64,000 nt of DNA from Sphingopyxis sp. Lineage in GTDB: Bacteria; Pseudomonadota; Alphaproteobacteria; Sphingomonadales; Sphingomonadaceae. The notes below the pieces were generated by a model that searched no databases, had not been told where the DNA came from, and saw only the letters and a program-made list of their open reading frames with translations. The position numbers and the translations under genes are program-made. Positions 29,703 through 39,377 of this stretch are shown here, piece after piece (position 1 is the first letter of the stretch; the number at the start of each line of letters is the position of its first letter). The DNA is taken from positions 1 to 64,000 of the forward strand of contig NZ_JAEULM010000044.1 in NCBI RefSeq assembly GCF_016793825.1, read 5' to 3'.

Positions 29703-32072
29703 TTAATTCCGCAGGCGGTCGATCGCTTGGGCCAGCGCGACATAGAGCTTGCCGATGTCGGATGACAGCAACGTCACACTGATCGCCGATCCGTCGCGGG
29801 CACCGATCAGCAGGCGTAACATGGCCTCGAAATCATGGATGAACTGGTTCACCGAGGCGTGGAAGCGGTCATCGCTTTGATAGAGGCGCAGAATTTCACG
29901 CGCTTCGCCATTTTCGACCAGCTTTACGGCACGGCGCGCGAATACCCCGCGGTCGCCCTTCAGATAGGCGTCCCAAGCCGTATCGCTGACTTCGCTCGAC
30001 AGGATCTTGGTGACGTCGATCGCCGTTGATTTGAGCGCTTCGGTGAGCACGCCCACCTGCTTCGCGAGCGAATCGCGATCCGACGCCGCGATCGCCTGTT
30101 CGGCCTCCAGCGCGCGCTGTTCGACGCTCGCGCTCGTGTCCATGATCGTGATGAGCTGACGCATCAACCGATCCGCCGCGCCATTGGCGGCTTCGACGGC
30201 GCGCTGCGAAGCCTCTTCGATCGCGGAGAGCTGCCCCATGATCTCGGTCTTGAACGCCGCATCGATCGCTTCGGTAGCGGTGGCCTGCATCGCCTCGCGT
30301 GCGCCAGAAACCAGCTTGTTGAGGGTTTGCCGTGCCTCTTCGGCTGCGGAATCGGCGGTCTTGCGGACCTCGCCCAGCGTCGCGATCATTCGTGCGCCAC
30401 CTTGTTCCGCAAATTCGTCGGCACCATTGCGCAGCTTGGAAAGAGCCGCATCGGCGTCGGCGAACGAGGCGTTGATGCGATCGACCAGGGCCTGCTGGCT
30501 CTCGGCGTGTGCGGCCATCTTGTCTTCGCTCTGCTGGAGCGTCGATTTGACCGCGTTCACGTGCGACAGGGTCGATTGCGCGACCAGTTCGGACGCCTCC
30601 AGCATCGGCTTGAGCTGCGACAGCGTCGACTGCGTCGTCTTGCCGTGCGAAACCATGCGATCGAGCGCGTGGGGCAATGTCTCGTCAAGTTCGCGCGTCA
30701 CCGCATCAAGCGCGAGAAGCAGCGATTCGGCCTGCGTGATCAATTGATGCGCGGACCCGTTGCCGGTCTGCACCTCAGCCATGAAGGCTGCGAGTTGACC
30801 CTTCGTATCGTCGATCGCGCGCGCGATCACGCCCGTGCTCGCCGACACGCTGCCGTCGAGGGTTGCGAGCTGTTGTCCGACCTCGGCGACATGCGCCGTA
30901 ATGCGCGCTGCCAGTGCGCCGCTCGCGTCGCCATGCGCGGAGAGCTGCGCGCCCATCGCGTCGCCCGCTTCGCGCGCGGCGGCAAGCCGGGCGTCGAGTT
31001 GCGCCGCCGCCGCGTCGACCCCGTCGCGAAACTGCTTCCAGCTTCCGTCCATCTGGCCCGTGACCGCACCTATCGTCGCTTTGAGGTCGTCGCGTGCGGT
31101 TGCAGAAGCCTGCGTCATTTGCGCGAGGGCAACCGCGTGCGCGTCGGTGACCTGCGACGAGGTCGCGAGCAGGCCTTCTTCGGTTTCCTTCGCTTGCTGT
31201 CGGAGCGCGCCGATCGCATCCTGCAGGCCGGCGGCCGATGCCTCGCCGGTTTGCGCCGCTTTTGCCGCTTCCTCGCCAAGCGCGGCGAGCCGCGCTTCGA
31301 GATTTGCGCCCTGCTGATGGGCGACAAGACCCGCTTCGCGGAAATTGACCGCCAGTCGCTGTGCGACGTCGTCGATCCGGGGGAGCCCGGCGAGCAGGCC
31401 GTCCATTCGTTGCATCGCGACGTCGCCGGATCGTGCGAGTTGGTCGTGCGCGTTGGCGATGACTGATGCGTTGGTCGCAAGCTTGTCGCTGCTCTCGCTC
31501 AGCCGCATGACGGTATCGAGTCCGAGCTGCTGAATCGTCTTCGCCTGATCCGCGAGTTGTTTTTGCGCGTCGGCGAGATGACGTCCCAGCGCGTGCATCG
31601 ACTGGTTCAGTGCCTTATTCTCGTCGCGCAGCGCGCCGGCAACCCGTGCGAAGCGCGCTTGCTCGGATCGGCCCGAACGAAGCAGGGCCATCCACAGAAC
31701 CGCAAAAAGCGTGAGCGGCATGGCGATCGTCGCGAGCAACGCCGGCCAGTCCGCGAGCGCGACGCCATGGGCGAACAAGCCTGTCGCCATCGCCAGCGCG
31801 AAGGCCGTCCAGCCGATCGCAAGCAGGATCAGAAGGGCTGGTGCGACCCGGTCGCGCCATGCCGGCGCGGCGATTGATGGTTCGTCGGCTGTCCAACTCT
31901 CCTCGGCGTCGGCAAGCGATGACATGTCGAGCCAGTCGCGTTCGGCGGGGCTCTCGGCCTCCGCCCTGGGCGCGGGTTCGCTCGCGGGAACTTCGGCCCG
32001 CGGTTCGCCCTCGGCGTCCGGGTTTGCAGCGGAATCCCGCCACAATCCAACGATTTTCTTTTCCCCCGTCAT
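29703..32072 (-). CDS. Large membrane-anchored coiled-coil protein, unknown function
   Basis: The 789-aa product has an acidic, Pro/Ala-rich N-terminus (to about 70), two membrane helices near 78-100 and 108-131, and about 530 residues of Ala/Gln/Lys-rich helix with heptad character. Its last 110 residues look globular, with DTAWDAYLKGDRGVFARRAV, IHDFEAMLRLL and DIGKLYVALAQAIDRLR. It resembles chemoreceptor or polarity-scaffold architecture but has no HAMP or signalling hairpin I can see. No family name comes to mind. It is divergent from the HPt-like gene. Confidence 0.75.
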   Translation of the reverse strand: MTGEKKIVGLWRDSAANPDAEGEPRAEVPASEPAPRAEAESPAERDWLDMSSLADAEESWTADEPSIAAPAWRDRVAPALLILLAIGWTAFALAMATGLFAHGVALADWPALLATIAMPLTLFAVLWMALLRSGRSEQARFARVAGALRDENKALNQSMHALGRHLADAQKQLADQAKTIQQLGLDTVMRLSESSDKLATNASVIANAHDQLARSGDVAMQRMDGLLAGLPRIDDVAQRLAVNFREAGLVAHQQGANLEARLAALGEEAAKAAQTGEASAAGLQDAIGALRQQAKETEEGLLATSSQVTDAHAVALAQMTQASATARDDLKATIGAVTGQMDGSWKQFRDGVDAAAAQLDARLAAAREAGDAMGAQLSAHGDASGALAARITAHVAEVGQQLATLDGSVSASTGVIARAIDDTKGQLAAFMAEVQTGNGSAHQLITQAESLLLALDAVTRELDETLPHALDRMVSHGKTTQSTLSQLKPMLEASELVAQSTLSHVNAVKSTLQQSEDKMAAHAESQQALVDRINASFADADAALSKLRNGADEFAEQGGARMIATLGEVRKTADSAAEEARQTLNKLVSGAREAMQATATEAIDAAFKTEIMGQLSAIEEASQRAVEAANGAADRLMRQLITIMDTSASVEQRALEAEQAIAASDRDSLAKQVGVLTEALKSTAIDVTKILSSEVSDTAWDAYLKGDRGVFARRAVKLVENGEAREILRLYQSDDRFHASVNQFIHDFEAMLRLLIGARDGSAISVTLLSSDIGKLYVALAQAIDRLRN

Positions 32073-32141
32073 CCTGCCATCTTAGCATCAAATGCTCGCC
32101 ATGAAACGGAAACTTAACTACGATCTGGATAAGGCTGTGGA

Positions 32142-32438
32142 ATGTCGTTCGATAGCGGTCCTCTCGACAGATATATCAGCGCAGCGGTGGGAGACGATCC
32201 GGCCGTCGCGATGGAATTGCGCGCGAGCCTCATGGCGAGTGCACGCGAGCTTTCGGACCTGATGCGCCGTTCACGCTGCGATGCAAACTGGTACGCCGCG
32301 GCCGAACGTCTGAAGAGCCTTGCCGCGACCTTCGGCATTATCCCGCTCATTCAGCTTGCCGAAGCCGCGATGGACGGCGCCCCCGGCGATCCGGCCGTTT
32401 TGCGCGAAATCAACGCGGTGATCGACGCGCTTTCCTGA
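32142..32438 (+). CDS. HPt-like protein lacking the phospho-accepting His
   Basis: The 98-aa product is all helical. The segment AAAERLKSLAATFG (about residues 52-65) aligns with the HPt core, in which AHxLKGxAxxxG carries the phosphorylated histidine. Here residue 55 is Glu instead of His. The flanking pattern, including LAEAAMDGAPGD and the N-terminal helix ELRASLMASARELSDLMRRS, keeps the HPt four-helix layout. It may bind a response regulator or kinase without accepting phosphate; that is inference. It is divergent from the coiled-coil gene, 69 bp apart. Confidence 0.65.
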   Translation: MSFDSGPLDRYISAAVGDDPAVAMELRASLMASARELSDLMRRSRCDANWYAAAERLKSLAATFGIIPLIQLAEAAMDGAPGDPAVLREINAVIDALS

Positions 32439-32598
32439 TCGCCTGGCGGGTTCAAATCCCGTTCAGCCGGAATCGTCGAAAGAAATATCGACTTCGGCCG
32501 TCTTGCCTTGGCAACGCTACCGGTTTAGCCGCGTTATGACCGCGGCTGGACCTCTGCTTATCTCCCGGCAAGGCGGCCGTTTCTGAGGAGAGATTTCG

Positions 32599-33888
32599 AT
32601 GTTGACCCGATTCCGCCAGGTGTCCGTATCGGCCATGACCGCCGTCGCCGGCTGCGCGTTGATGGCGAGCGCTGCCCCGGCCGCCGCCAAGGAAAAGCCC
32701 AAGAAGGAAGAAGCCTCCAAGGGAGCGCAGGTGGCCGTCAGCAAGGGTTTTAGCCCTGCAGTCAAAAAGATGATGGACGCGGCCAACGCCAAGGATGCCG
32801 CAACGCTGCAGACCGCGCTTGCCGAAGCGCAGGCTGCAAGCCCGACGGAGGCCGGCGATCGCTATTGGCTGGGCTACTATCGTCTCCAGCTCGGTATCCT
32901 GAACAAGGATAAGGCGGCGCAAGGTCAGGGGCTTGATGAAATGCTCGATTCGGGCGTGTCGCCAGCCGAAATGCAGGGAACCTATAATTTCTTCTCGGGC
33001 AATTTTGCTTATGGCGACCGGAATTACGCCAAGGCGATTCAGCGGCTTGAGGCGGCCAAGGCGTCGGGATCGACCGAGGCGAGTCTTCCGCTGTTGCTGG
33101 TCGACAGCTATCTGAACAACAATCAGGTCGATCAGGGCGTCGCGCTTGCCAAGGCCTCGATCGAGGCGGCCCGTGCGGCGGGCCAGCAGCCGTCGGAGGA
33201 GCTGTATGTGCGGCCCGCCAAGGCCTTGCAGGCAGCGAAGCGGACCGATGAGCTGCTCGATATTCTGACTCTTCGTGTCCGCGACTGGCCGCAGCCCGCC
33301 GTTTGGCGCAATACGCTTTATGTCCTGTTGCAGCAGGCCGGGGGCGACAAGGATCTGAACATCGACGTCCTGCGCCTGATGCGGGCGACCGACGCCATGA
33401 GCGATCGGGGCGAGTATCTGGAATATGCGGCGCTGGCGACCGAAGCCGGCTATCCGGGAGAAGTCGTTTCCGTCGTCGAGCAGGGGATCAAGCGCAAGGT
33501 CTTTACCGAGACCGACGAACGGTTTGCCCAGATTCTGAGCACGCAGCGCGACCGCGCAAAGTCCGACAGGGCGGGCTTGCTCGCCGACGCATCGAAACCG
33601 CCGGCAACGCCAAAGGCCGCGCGTGCGACCGCCGATGCGCTTGTCGGGATCGACGAATATGCCAAGGCAATCCCGCTCTATGAAGGCATCGCTGCGACCG
33701 ACCCGGTCGCGCAATACCGGCTGGGTGTGGCGCAGGCGCTCGCGGGCCAGAAGGATGCCGCGATCGCAAGCTTCGCGAAGGTGACGGGAAATCGTGCGCG
33801 ACTCGCAAAGCTCTGGACGGTTCATATCCAGACGCCGCCGCGCGTCGTACCTGCGGCTCCTGCTGCGCCTGCCGCCCCCGCTAGCTGA
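32599..33888 (+). CDS. Secreted TPR-like protein
   Basis: The 429-aa product has a signal peptide ending ASAAPAAA, a Lys-rich linker and then helical repeats. GTYNFFSGNFAYGDRNYAKAIQRLEAA and ALVGIDEYAKAIPLYEGIA are TPR-like pairs, and a further unit near residue 380 reads YRLGVAQALAGQKDAAIASF. The tail is Pro/Ala-rich. It is probably periplasmic and involved in protein contacts; no specific role is visible. TGAGGAGAG precedes the ATG. A strong terminator follows directly. Confidence 0.75.
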   Translation: MLTRFRQVSVSAMTAVAGCALMASAAPAAAKEKPKKEEASKGAQVAVSKGFSPAVKKMMDAANAKDAATLQTALAEAQAASPTEAGDRYWLGYYRLQLGILNKDKAAQGQGLDEMLDSGVSPAEMQGTYNFFSGNFAYGDRNYAKAIQRLEAAKASGSTEASLPLLLVDSYLNNNQVDQGVALAKASIEAARAAGQQPSEELYVRPAKALQAAKRTDELLDILTLRVRDWPQPAVWRNTLYVLLQQAGGDKDLNIDVLRLMRATDAMSDRGEYLEYAALATEAGYPGEVVSVVEQGIKRKVFTETDERFAQILSTQRDRAKSDRAGLLADASKPPATPKAARATADALVGIDEYAKAIPLYEGIAATDPVAQYRLGVAQALAGQKDAAIASFAKVTGNRARLAKLWTVHIQTPPRVVPAAPAAPAAPAS

Positions 33889-33898
33889 GCCGACGGCG

Positions 33899-33942
33899 AC
33901 GAAAAAAGGGTGCCGTCCGAGAGGAGGGCACCCTTTTTCGTC
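33899..33942. terminator. Bidirectional intrinsic terminator
   Basis: AGGGTGCC pairs with GGCACCCT around an 11-base loop, flanked by A-runs on the left and T-runs on the right, so it works as an intrinsic terminator in both directions. It ends the TPR-like gene and the convergent Lrp-family gene. Confidence 0.88.
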
Positions 33943-33956
33943 TTTGAATGCGGATT

Positions 33957-34433
33957 TCAGGATTCGACGGGAATTCCCGCAAGCTGTTTGGCCGTGCGAA
34001 TCGTGAGCGACGTCTTGACGCTGGTCACATTGGGCGCCGACGTCAGATGCGCGGTCAGGAACGACTGGAAGCTTTGCAGATCGCGCGCGACAACCTTCAG
34101 CAAAAAGTCGATCTCGCCGTTGAGCATGTAGCATTCGCGAACTTCGGGCAATTTTCCGACATAATCTTCAAAGGACTGGAGGTCGGATTCAGCCTGGCTG
34201 CGGAGGCTGACCATTGCGAAAACGGTAATGCCATAGCCCAGCTTCGCTGCATCCAGGTCGGCATGGTACGACCGGATAACGCCGGCCTCTTCGAGCGCGC
34301 GGACCCGGCGCAGGCATGGAGGGGCGGTGAGTCCTACCATCTGCGCCAGTTCTACGTTGGTCATCCGCCCATTTTTCTGCAACTCGCTGAGGATCTGCAG
34401 GTCGATCTGATCGAATTTCTGGCTCGCCATCAT
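33957..34433 (-). CDS. Lrp/AsnC family transcriptional regulator
   Basis: The 158-aa product has an N-terminal helix-turn-helix (LQKNGRMTNVELAQMVGL, then CLRRVRALEEAGVI) and a C-terminal RAM effector domain with VRECYMLNGEIDFLLKVVARD. Lrp-type proteins form octamers that bind DNA in response to amino acids. Target genes cannot be read here; the divergent kinase gene and its own promoter are candidates because they share the 163-bp spacer. Starts at 34433 and 34430 are both possible. Confidence 0.9.
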   Translation of the reverse strand: MMASQKFDQIDLQILSELQKNGRMTNVELAQMVGLTAPPCLRRVRALEEAGVIRSYHADLDAAKLGYGITVFAMVSLRSQAESDLQSFEDYVGKLPEVRECYMLNGEIDFLLKVVARDLQSFQSFLTAHLTSAPNVTSVKTSLTIRTAKQLAGIPVES

Positions 34434-34596
34434 TGAAACATCCGCTTTCTAAAACTGCGATGACCATAATATTATTTCAGGCGAATGCAATTGTCCCACA
34501 ATGTGACGTGGATCGTGAACCCACTTTCCTGACTGCCGGATTCACGCTAGCCGCTAAGCATATGCTAACCAACAAAGTGAGTGGGGCGGGGTTCGT
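34434..34596. promoter_or_regulatory. Divergent promoter region, Lrp-family regulator and histidine kinase
   Basis: This 163-bp spacer is markedly AT-richer than the surroundings, with ATAATATTATTTCAGG and TGCAATTGTCCCACAATGTG (a loose inverted repeat, CAATTG/CAATGTG). It probably holds both promoters and may hold Lrp-family binding sites. No consensus was assigned with certainty. Confidence 0.45.
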
Positions 34597-36267
34597 GTGA
34601 CTGCTGACTCGATGATCGCGACCATCTTGCGCCAAGCGCCTCGGGATCGCCGCGCCAGTATCGCAGCGTGGCGCCAGATTTCCGATATTCTGGCGCAGCG
34701 TGGCAATCAACTGGGTGAAGACGATATTCGTCGGTCATTTCATGCGCTCGCGGTGTTGCGCCCCGAAGTTCCCGAGAAGGTCAGGCGCGATTGTGCGGAG
34801 TCGATCGCGCGTCATGGACGTTTTGCACCGCTGGTGGCTTTCTATGCGAACGATGTTCCGGCCGTATCGACAGCCATGCTGCGTCGCGCCCGGCTGGCCG
34901 AGACGGATTGGCTTGCCCTGCTTCCGGCGACCGCGGCGACCGCGCGCTCCATTCTGGCCGGCCGTGACGATCTGCCGCTGAGCATCCGGCGCGCTCTGGA
35001 AAGCCTGGGCGCGGGATCGGTTGCGCTGCCGCAGCCTGAAGCGACCTCGGTAGTGACCGTCAGGGTTGCCGAAATCCTGCCCGCCGACACCCCGGCGATC
35101 GAGGTGCAGCCGACCGAAGCACAGGTGGCCGAAGCGGCCCCAAGCCAGATCAGCGAGCTCGTCCGCCGCATCGACAAATATCAGTCGTCGCGCAGCCACA
35201 CCGTAACGCGCGCGGCGCGCAGCATCTTTCTGTTCGAGACGGGCGCGGACGGCGTGATCCGCTGGGTCGATGGTGTTACGCGCGGGGCGGCGATCGGACT
35301 GTCCATCGCGGAATCGGCTTTCGCGGGCGAACCCGGAGCCGATGGCGCAGCAGCAGGCGCGTTCCGCCAGCGCGCGGAAATCATCAACGCCCGCATGATT
35401 CTGGAAGGGTCGGCGACCGAATCGGGGGAATGGCGTTTCTCGGCCCTGCCTTGGTTCGATCCGGCGACCGGCCAGTTTCGCGGCTATCGTGGCAGCGCCC
35501 GGCGGCCCCAACAAAGCGAGATGCCTTATGGACGCCCTGCGACGGCCGACCCGGGCGATTCGATCCGCCAGTTGATCCACGAGCTGCGCAGCCCGCTCAA
35601 TGCCATTTCCGGTTTCGCGCAAATCATCTCGAGCCAGATGTTCGGCCCGGTCAGCACCTCGTATCGTGCGATGGCGGAAACGATCGTCGGCGATGCGGGC
35701 GCGATCCAGGAGATCATCGAGGACCTCGAAACCGCGGCGCGGACGGTCAGCAGTCCTCAGGTCGCGGCCCCGGGCGAGGTTGCCGATATCGGCGTCGTCA
35801 TGACGCAGGTGCAGGGGGATCTGGCAGATGTCATGGCCGAACAGCGAGTCGACCTCAGCATCTCGCGAATTGGCGGACCATTTCTGGCTCGTGCCAATGA
35901 CACCAATTCGCGTCGGATGATCGGGCGGTTGCTGACCGCTTTGCTCGACGTGTCCGAACCCGGCGCGACGCTTGTTGGACAACTCGTCGTCGAGGCGGGG
36001 CACGATGACATGCTTCAGGTCCGTATCGTGCGCCCGCTTGCGATCCGATTTGCCACCGCCGCCGATCTGCTCGATCCGAGCTTCAGCCCGGAGGGCGAAG
36101 CGCCCGGCGCCGCGATCCTCAGCCTCGGTTTCTCGCTCCGCCTGGTCGACAGCCTCGCGCGGAGCGTCGGCGGGCGGCTCGACATCGGGCATAACGCCTT
36201 GACCTTGCATCTCCCCTCGGCCAACCCGAGTGCGGATACCGAACTCGGGATCCAGCAGGGCGAATAG
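34597..36267 (+). CDS. Histidine kinase-like protein with degenerate ATPase domain
   Basis: The 556-aa product starts at GTG behind GGGGCGGG. Residues 1-190 are helical and unassigned; about 200-310 look PAS-like; the HisKA motif LIHELRSPLNAISGFAQII gives the phospho-His at about 328. The C-terminal ATP-binding part is abnormal: the N-box Asn is not in place (LLTALLDVSEPG) and no DxGxG box is visible, but SLGFSLRLVDSLARSVGGRL resembles the end of a GHKL domain. No membrane helix is seen, so it is probably cytoplasmic. No response regulator is adjacent. Confidence 0.78.
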   Translation: MTADSMIATILRQAPRDRRASIAAWRQISDILAQRGNQLGEDDIRRSFHALAVLRPEVPEKVRRDCAESIARHGRFAPLVAFYANDVPAVSTAMLRRARLAETDWLALLPATAATARSILAGRDDLPLSIRRALESLGAGSVALPQPEATSVVTVRVAEILPADTPAIEVQPTEAQVAEAAPSQISELVRRIDKYQSSRSHTVTRAARSIFLFETGADGVIRWVDGVTRGAAIGLSIAESAFAGEPGADGAAAGAFRQRAEIINARMILEGSATESGEWRFSALPWFDPATGQFRGYRGSARRPQQSEMPYGRPATADPGDSIRQLIHELRSPLNAISGFAQIISSQMFGPVSTSYRAMAETIVGDAGAIQEIIEDLETAARTVSSPQVAAPGEVADIGVVMTQVQGDLADVMAEQRVDLSISRIGGPFLARANDTNSRRMIGRLLTALLDVSEPGATLVGQLVVEAGHDDMLQVRIVRPLAIRFATAADLLDPSFSPEGEAPGAAILSLGFSLRLVDSLARSVGGRLDIGHNALTLHLPSANPSADTELGIQQGE

Positions 36268-36302
36268 CTACGGCGAGGCGCTCGAAGGCAGGGGAGATCA
36301 AG

Positions 36303-37334
36303 GTGCGGCCTGCGGGCGATTTCCAGGCATATCCGGCGGTTTCCGAACTCGTTGCGCTCGCTGCGGACGAACGCCCGCGCTTCTGGGTGACGATCGATAC
36401 CGAAGAGGATTTCGACTGGGCCGCTCCGTTCGCACGCACCGGGTTTCGGCTGGATTCGGTACCCGCGCTTGCCGAATGCCAGGGATTTTTCGAACGTGCG
36501 GGTGTCGTGCCGATCTATCTGGTCGATTGGCCGATCGTTCAGGACGACCGCGCGGTCGATATCTTGGGCAAGGCACAAAAGGTGGGTCGATGCGATATCG
36601 GCGCGCAGCTCCACCCTTGGGTCACACCACCCCACGCCGAGGATGTCAACGAACGCAACAGCTATGCGGGAAACCTCCCGGACGATCTGCAACGTGCCAA
36701 AATGACGGCGCTGCGCGATGCGATCACGCGCCGCTTCGGGGTCGTGCCCACCGCCTATCGGGCCGGGCGCTATGGTTTGGGCTCCGACACCGCGACGATG
36801 CTCGCGGAGCTTGGCTTCCGCTGCGATACGTCGGTGCGCGCGGGTTTCGACTATCGCAAGGGGCAGGGCCCGGACTATCGCGCCGCGCCGCTAAATCCAT
36901 GGTGGGTATCGACGTCTTCGGGTGCGGTATTGGAAGTCCCGGTCACGACGGTCTTCGGCGGTTTCCTTGGGCGGAGGGGGCAGGGCATCTATCACCAGAT
37001 CGCGCGCAACGGCCTGCATGCCGGTGCGGCGCTCGCGCGATTTGGCCTTGTCGAGCGCATTGCGATGACGCCTGAGGGCATTCCGGCGGAGCGGGCGTGC
37101 CGGGCGATTGATATCGCGCTCGATCAACGGCTGCCGATTCTGACCTTTTCGTTCCATTCGCCATCCTTGCAGCCCGGCAATACACCATATGTCCGGACCG
37201 ACAGCGACCTCGACCGCTTCTACCGCTGGTGGGACGTGGTGCTGGGCCATCTGCAGCGCCGCGGCGTGGAGGCCGTCGACACGGCGGGAATTTTGGCGAT
37301 GGCGGCCCGAAATGCTCCACCCGGCGAGGCGTAA
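36303..37334 (+). CDS. Polysaccharide deacetylase family protein
   Basis: The 343-aa product starts at GTG behind GGGGAGATC. It has the NodB-fold features of the WalW-like group: FWVTIDTEEDFDW near residue 27 with acidic ligands, DIGAQLHPWVTPP with the metal His at about 104, and PTAYRAGRYGLG near 150. There is no signal peptide. The enzyme would remove N-acetyl or similar groups from a carbohydrate; the substrate is unknown. It lies 35 bp after the kinase-like gene and may be cotranscribed with it. Confidence 0.82.
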   Translation: MRPAGDFQAYPAVSELVALAADERPRFWVTIDTEEDFDWAAPFARTGFRLDSVPALAECQGFFERAGVVPIYLVDWPIVQDDRAVDILGKAQKVGRCDIGAQLHPWVTPPHAEDVNERNSYAGNLPDDLQRAKMTALRDAITRRFGVVPTAYRAGRYGLGSDTATMLAELGFRCDTSVRAGFDYRKGQGPDYRAAPLNPWWVSTSSGAVLEVPVTTVFGGFLGRRGQGIYHQIARNGLHAGAALARFGLVERIAMTPEGIPAERACRAIDIALDQRLPILTFSFHSPSLQPGNTPYVRTDSDLDRFYRWWDVVLGHLQRRGVEAVDTAGILAMAARNAPPGEA

Positions 37335-37398
37335 GCGGCTTGCCAATCATCGGCCTGCTCCGCTATCGCCCGCACATCCCCGTCGGGTATCGAAACGG

Positions 37399-37474
37399 GG
37401 GCCTGTAGCTCAACGGTTAGAGCTGGCCGCTCATAACGGCTAGGTTGCGGGTTCGAGTCCTGCCGGGCCCACCA
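37399..37474 (+). tRNA. tRNA with CAU anticodon (probably Ile2)
   Basis: A 76-nt cloverleaf with encoded CCA. The acceptor stem GGGCCTG pairs with CGGGCCC, the D-stem is GCTC/GAGC, the anticodon stem GGCCG/CGGCT carries loop CTCATAA with CAT at 37432-37434, and the T-arm is GCGGG/CCTGC. CAU could be elongator Met or lysidine-modified Ile2. The eight-base D-loop AACGGTTA resembles Ile2 genes more than Met, but this is not decisive. Confidence 0.9.
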
Positions 37475-37547
37475 TTTTCGCCGGACTATTCCCTTGCAAA
37501 TTGCAACTCGTCGCGTTCCATAGGCGCGTCAGACGAAGGAGAGGTTT

Positions 37548-39023
37548 ATGCGCAAGCGGCGGGCGGTATTGCTTGGGGGATTGGCGGCGATCGCGATTGT
37601 GGGTGCCGCGGTGGCGGTACGCACTGCGGGTTTCGCTCCCAAGGATGTCGCCGATGGAAGCGATGTGACGCTTGCCGCGGCACCCGGCTATGATCTGGAT
37701 GCGGCAGTGCATCATCTCAGCGAAGCAGCGCAGCTTCGCACTATTTCCCATCAAGACCCGGCGGATAATGAAGTGGCGGAGTGGGACAAGCTCCATGCAT
37801 GGCTCGCCTCGACCTATCCCGCCGTCCATGCCGCGATGGCGCGCACGATCCTTCCGAACCGGACGCTCGTCTATCATTGGCCGGGCAGCGACGCCTCGCT
37901 CGCACCGATCATCCTCATGGCGCATCAGGATGTCGTCCCTGTCACGCCGGGCACCGAAGGCGACTGGAAATATCCCCCGTTCGCCGGGACGATTGCCGAC
38001 AAGGCGGTGTGGGGTCGCGGCACGGTTGACGACAAGGGATCGCTCGTCGGATTGTTCGAGGCGCTCGATGCGCTTGCCAGAACCGGCTTCAAGCCGAAGC
38101 GCGGCATCTATCTCGTCTCGGGGCACGACGAGGAAGCGGGCGGCACGGGGGCGGTCGCGGCCGCTGCCAAGCTCAAGGCTGAAGGTGTGAAGGCGATCTT
38201 CACGCTCGACGAAGGGAGCATCGTTCTCACCGACACTCCGGTGATCAACGGTCCGGCGATCATGATCGGCATTGCGGAAAAAGGCTATGCCGCGCTGAAG
38301 GTAACGGCAAACGCGCCGGGCGGGCATAGTTCCATGCCGCCTGCGGAGACCGGCGTCGAGACGCTGGCAAAGGCCGTGCTGGCCATCACCGGAAAGCCGT
38401 TCCCGTTCGAAGTGCGCGGCCCCGGTGCATCGATGATCGAGGCGCTTGCAGCCAAAAAGGGTGGGACCACCAAGATGGCCGTCGCGAACCAATGGTTGTT
38501 CGGTCCACTCCTGAAACGCCAGCTTGGCGCTGCGCCGACGACGGCAGCCGCCTTCCATACCACGATCGCACCGACGATGATCGAGGGAAGCCCAAAGGAA
38601 AATGTCCTGCCACAGTCGGCGAATGCGCTGATCAATTATCGCATAGCGCCATGGAACAGCTCGGCTGACGTCATGGCGCGCGCGCGGGAGGCGGTCGGCG
38701 ACACCAGGGTCGATCTCGCATGGGTCAAGCCCCCGCGCGAGCCTTCGCGGGTGTCCTAAACCAACTCGCAGGGTTGGAAATGGATCGCGGCGGCGGCACG
38801 CGCCGATGCGCCGGGCGCAGTGTTGACGCCGACACTTGTCGTCGCAGGCACGGACAGTCGCAGCATGGAGCCGGTGTCGGAGGATGTGTACCGGTTCATG
38901 CCGATGCATTTCTCTCTCAAGGAGTCGGCGATGATCCACGGCACCAACGAGCATATGGCGATCGACAGTTTCAAACGGATGATCGATTTCTATGCGCGGT
39001 TGATTGCGACGTCTGCGGGATAG
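37548..39023 (+). pseudogene. M20 family metallopeptidase, interrupted by in-frame stop
   Basis: The frame encodes a long M20 peptidase with an N-terminal membrane/signal segment (LLGGLAAIAIVGAAVAV). Zinc motifs are LMAHQDVVPV, GRGTVDDKG, SGHDEEAGG and FTLDEGS. Codon 404, at 38757-38759, is TAA after PREPSRVS. The same frame continues as TNSQGWKWIAAAARADAPGA to a TAG at 39021-39023. That 88-codon tail includes MIHGTNEHM, which carries the last conserved metal-binding His. So a single substitution, probably in a Ser codon (TCA to TAA), splits the gene. A sequencing error or readthrough is possible. Confidence 0.82.
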
Positions 39024-39058
39024 ACTTGTGCGATCACGCCGTCTAAGGCGCCCGCACT

Positions 39059-39138
<80 letters not shown>

Positions 39139-39377
39139 TATTTTATGACTTATTTTCAGTAAATTATGCACTGAGATCTGCGAGCGTTGGTACAGGTTCA
39201 GCGCTCACGCCGAATATGAGCTCCCTGGCGTCCCCTCGCGTTTCCAATCGGGTGATTCGCGCATGACATATTTTGGGACGCAACCTATTCTTAAGGCCTA
39301 GTTTACCCAACCGAACCGGCGTGGTAGCCCGAATCCGGATGGGCTTGCGGCTACCGCGCCGATTGGGGGGATAGACA

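Noticed and set aside
36230..37075. A 281-codon frame overlapping the deacetylase gene
   Set aside because: It is a plus-one shadow of the deacetylase frame, which has the metal-site motifs and a ribosome-binding site.
38720..39046. A frameshift explanation for the broken M20 gene
   Set aside because: The sequence before and after the stop is in the same frame; only a nonsense codon is needed. The other open frame here has no family resemblance.
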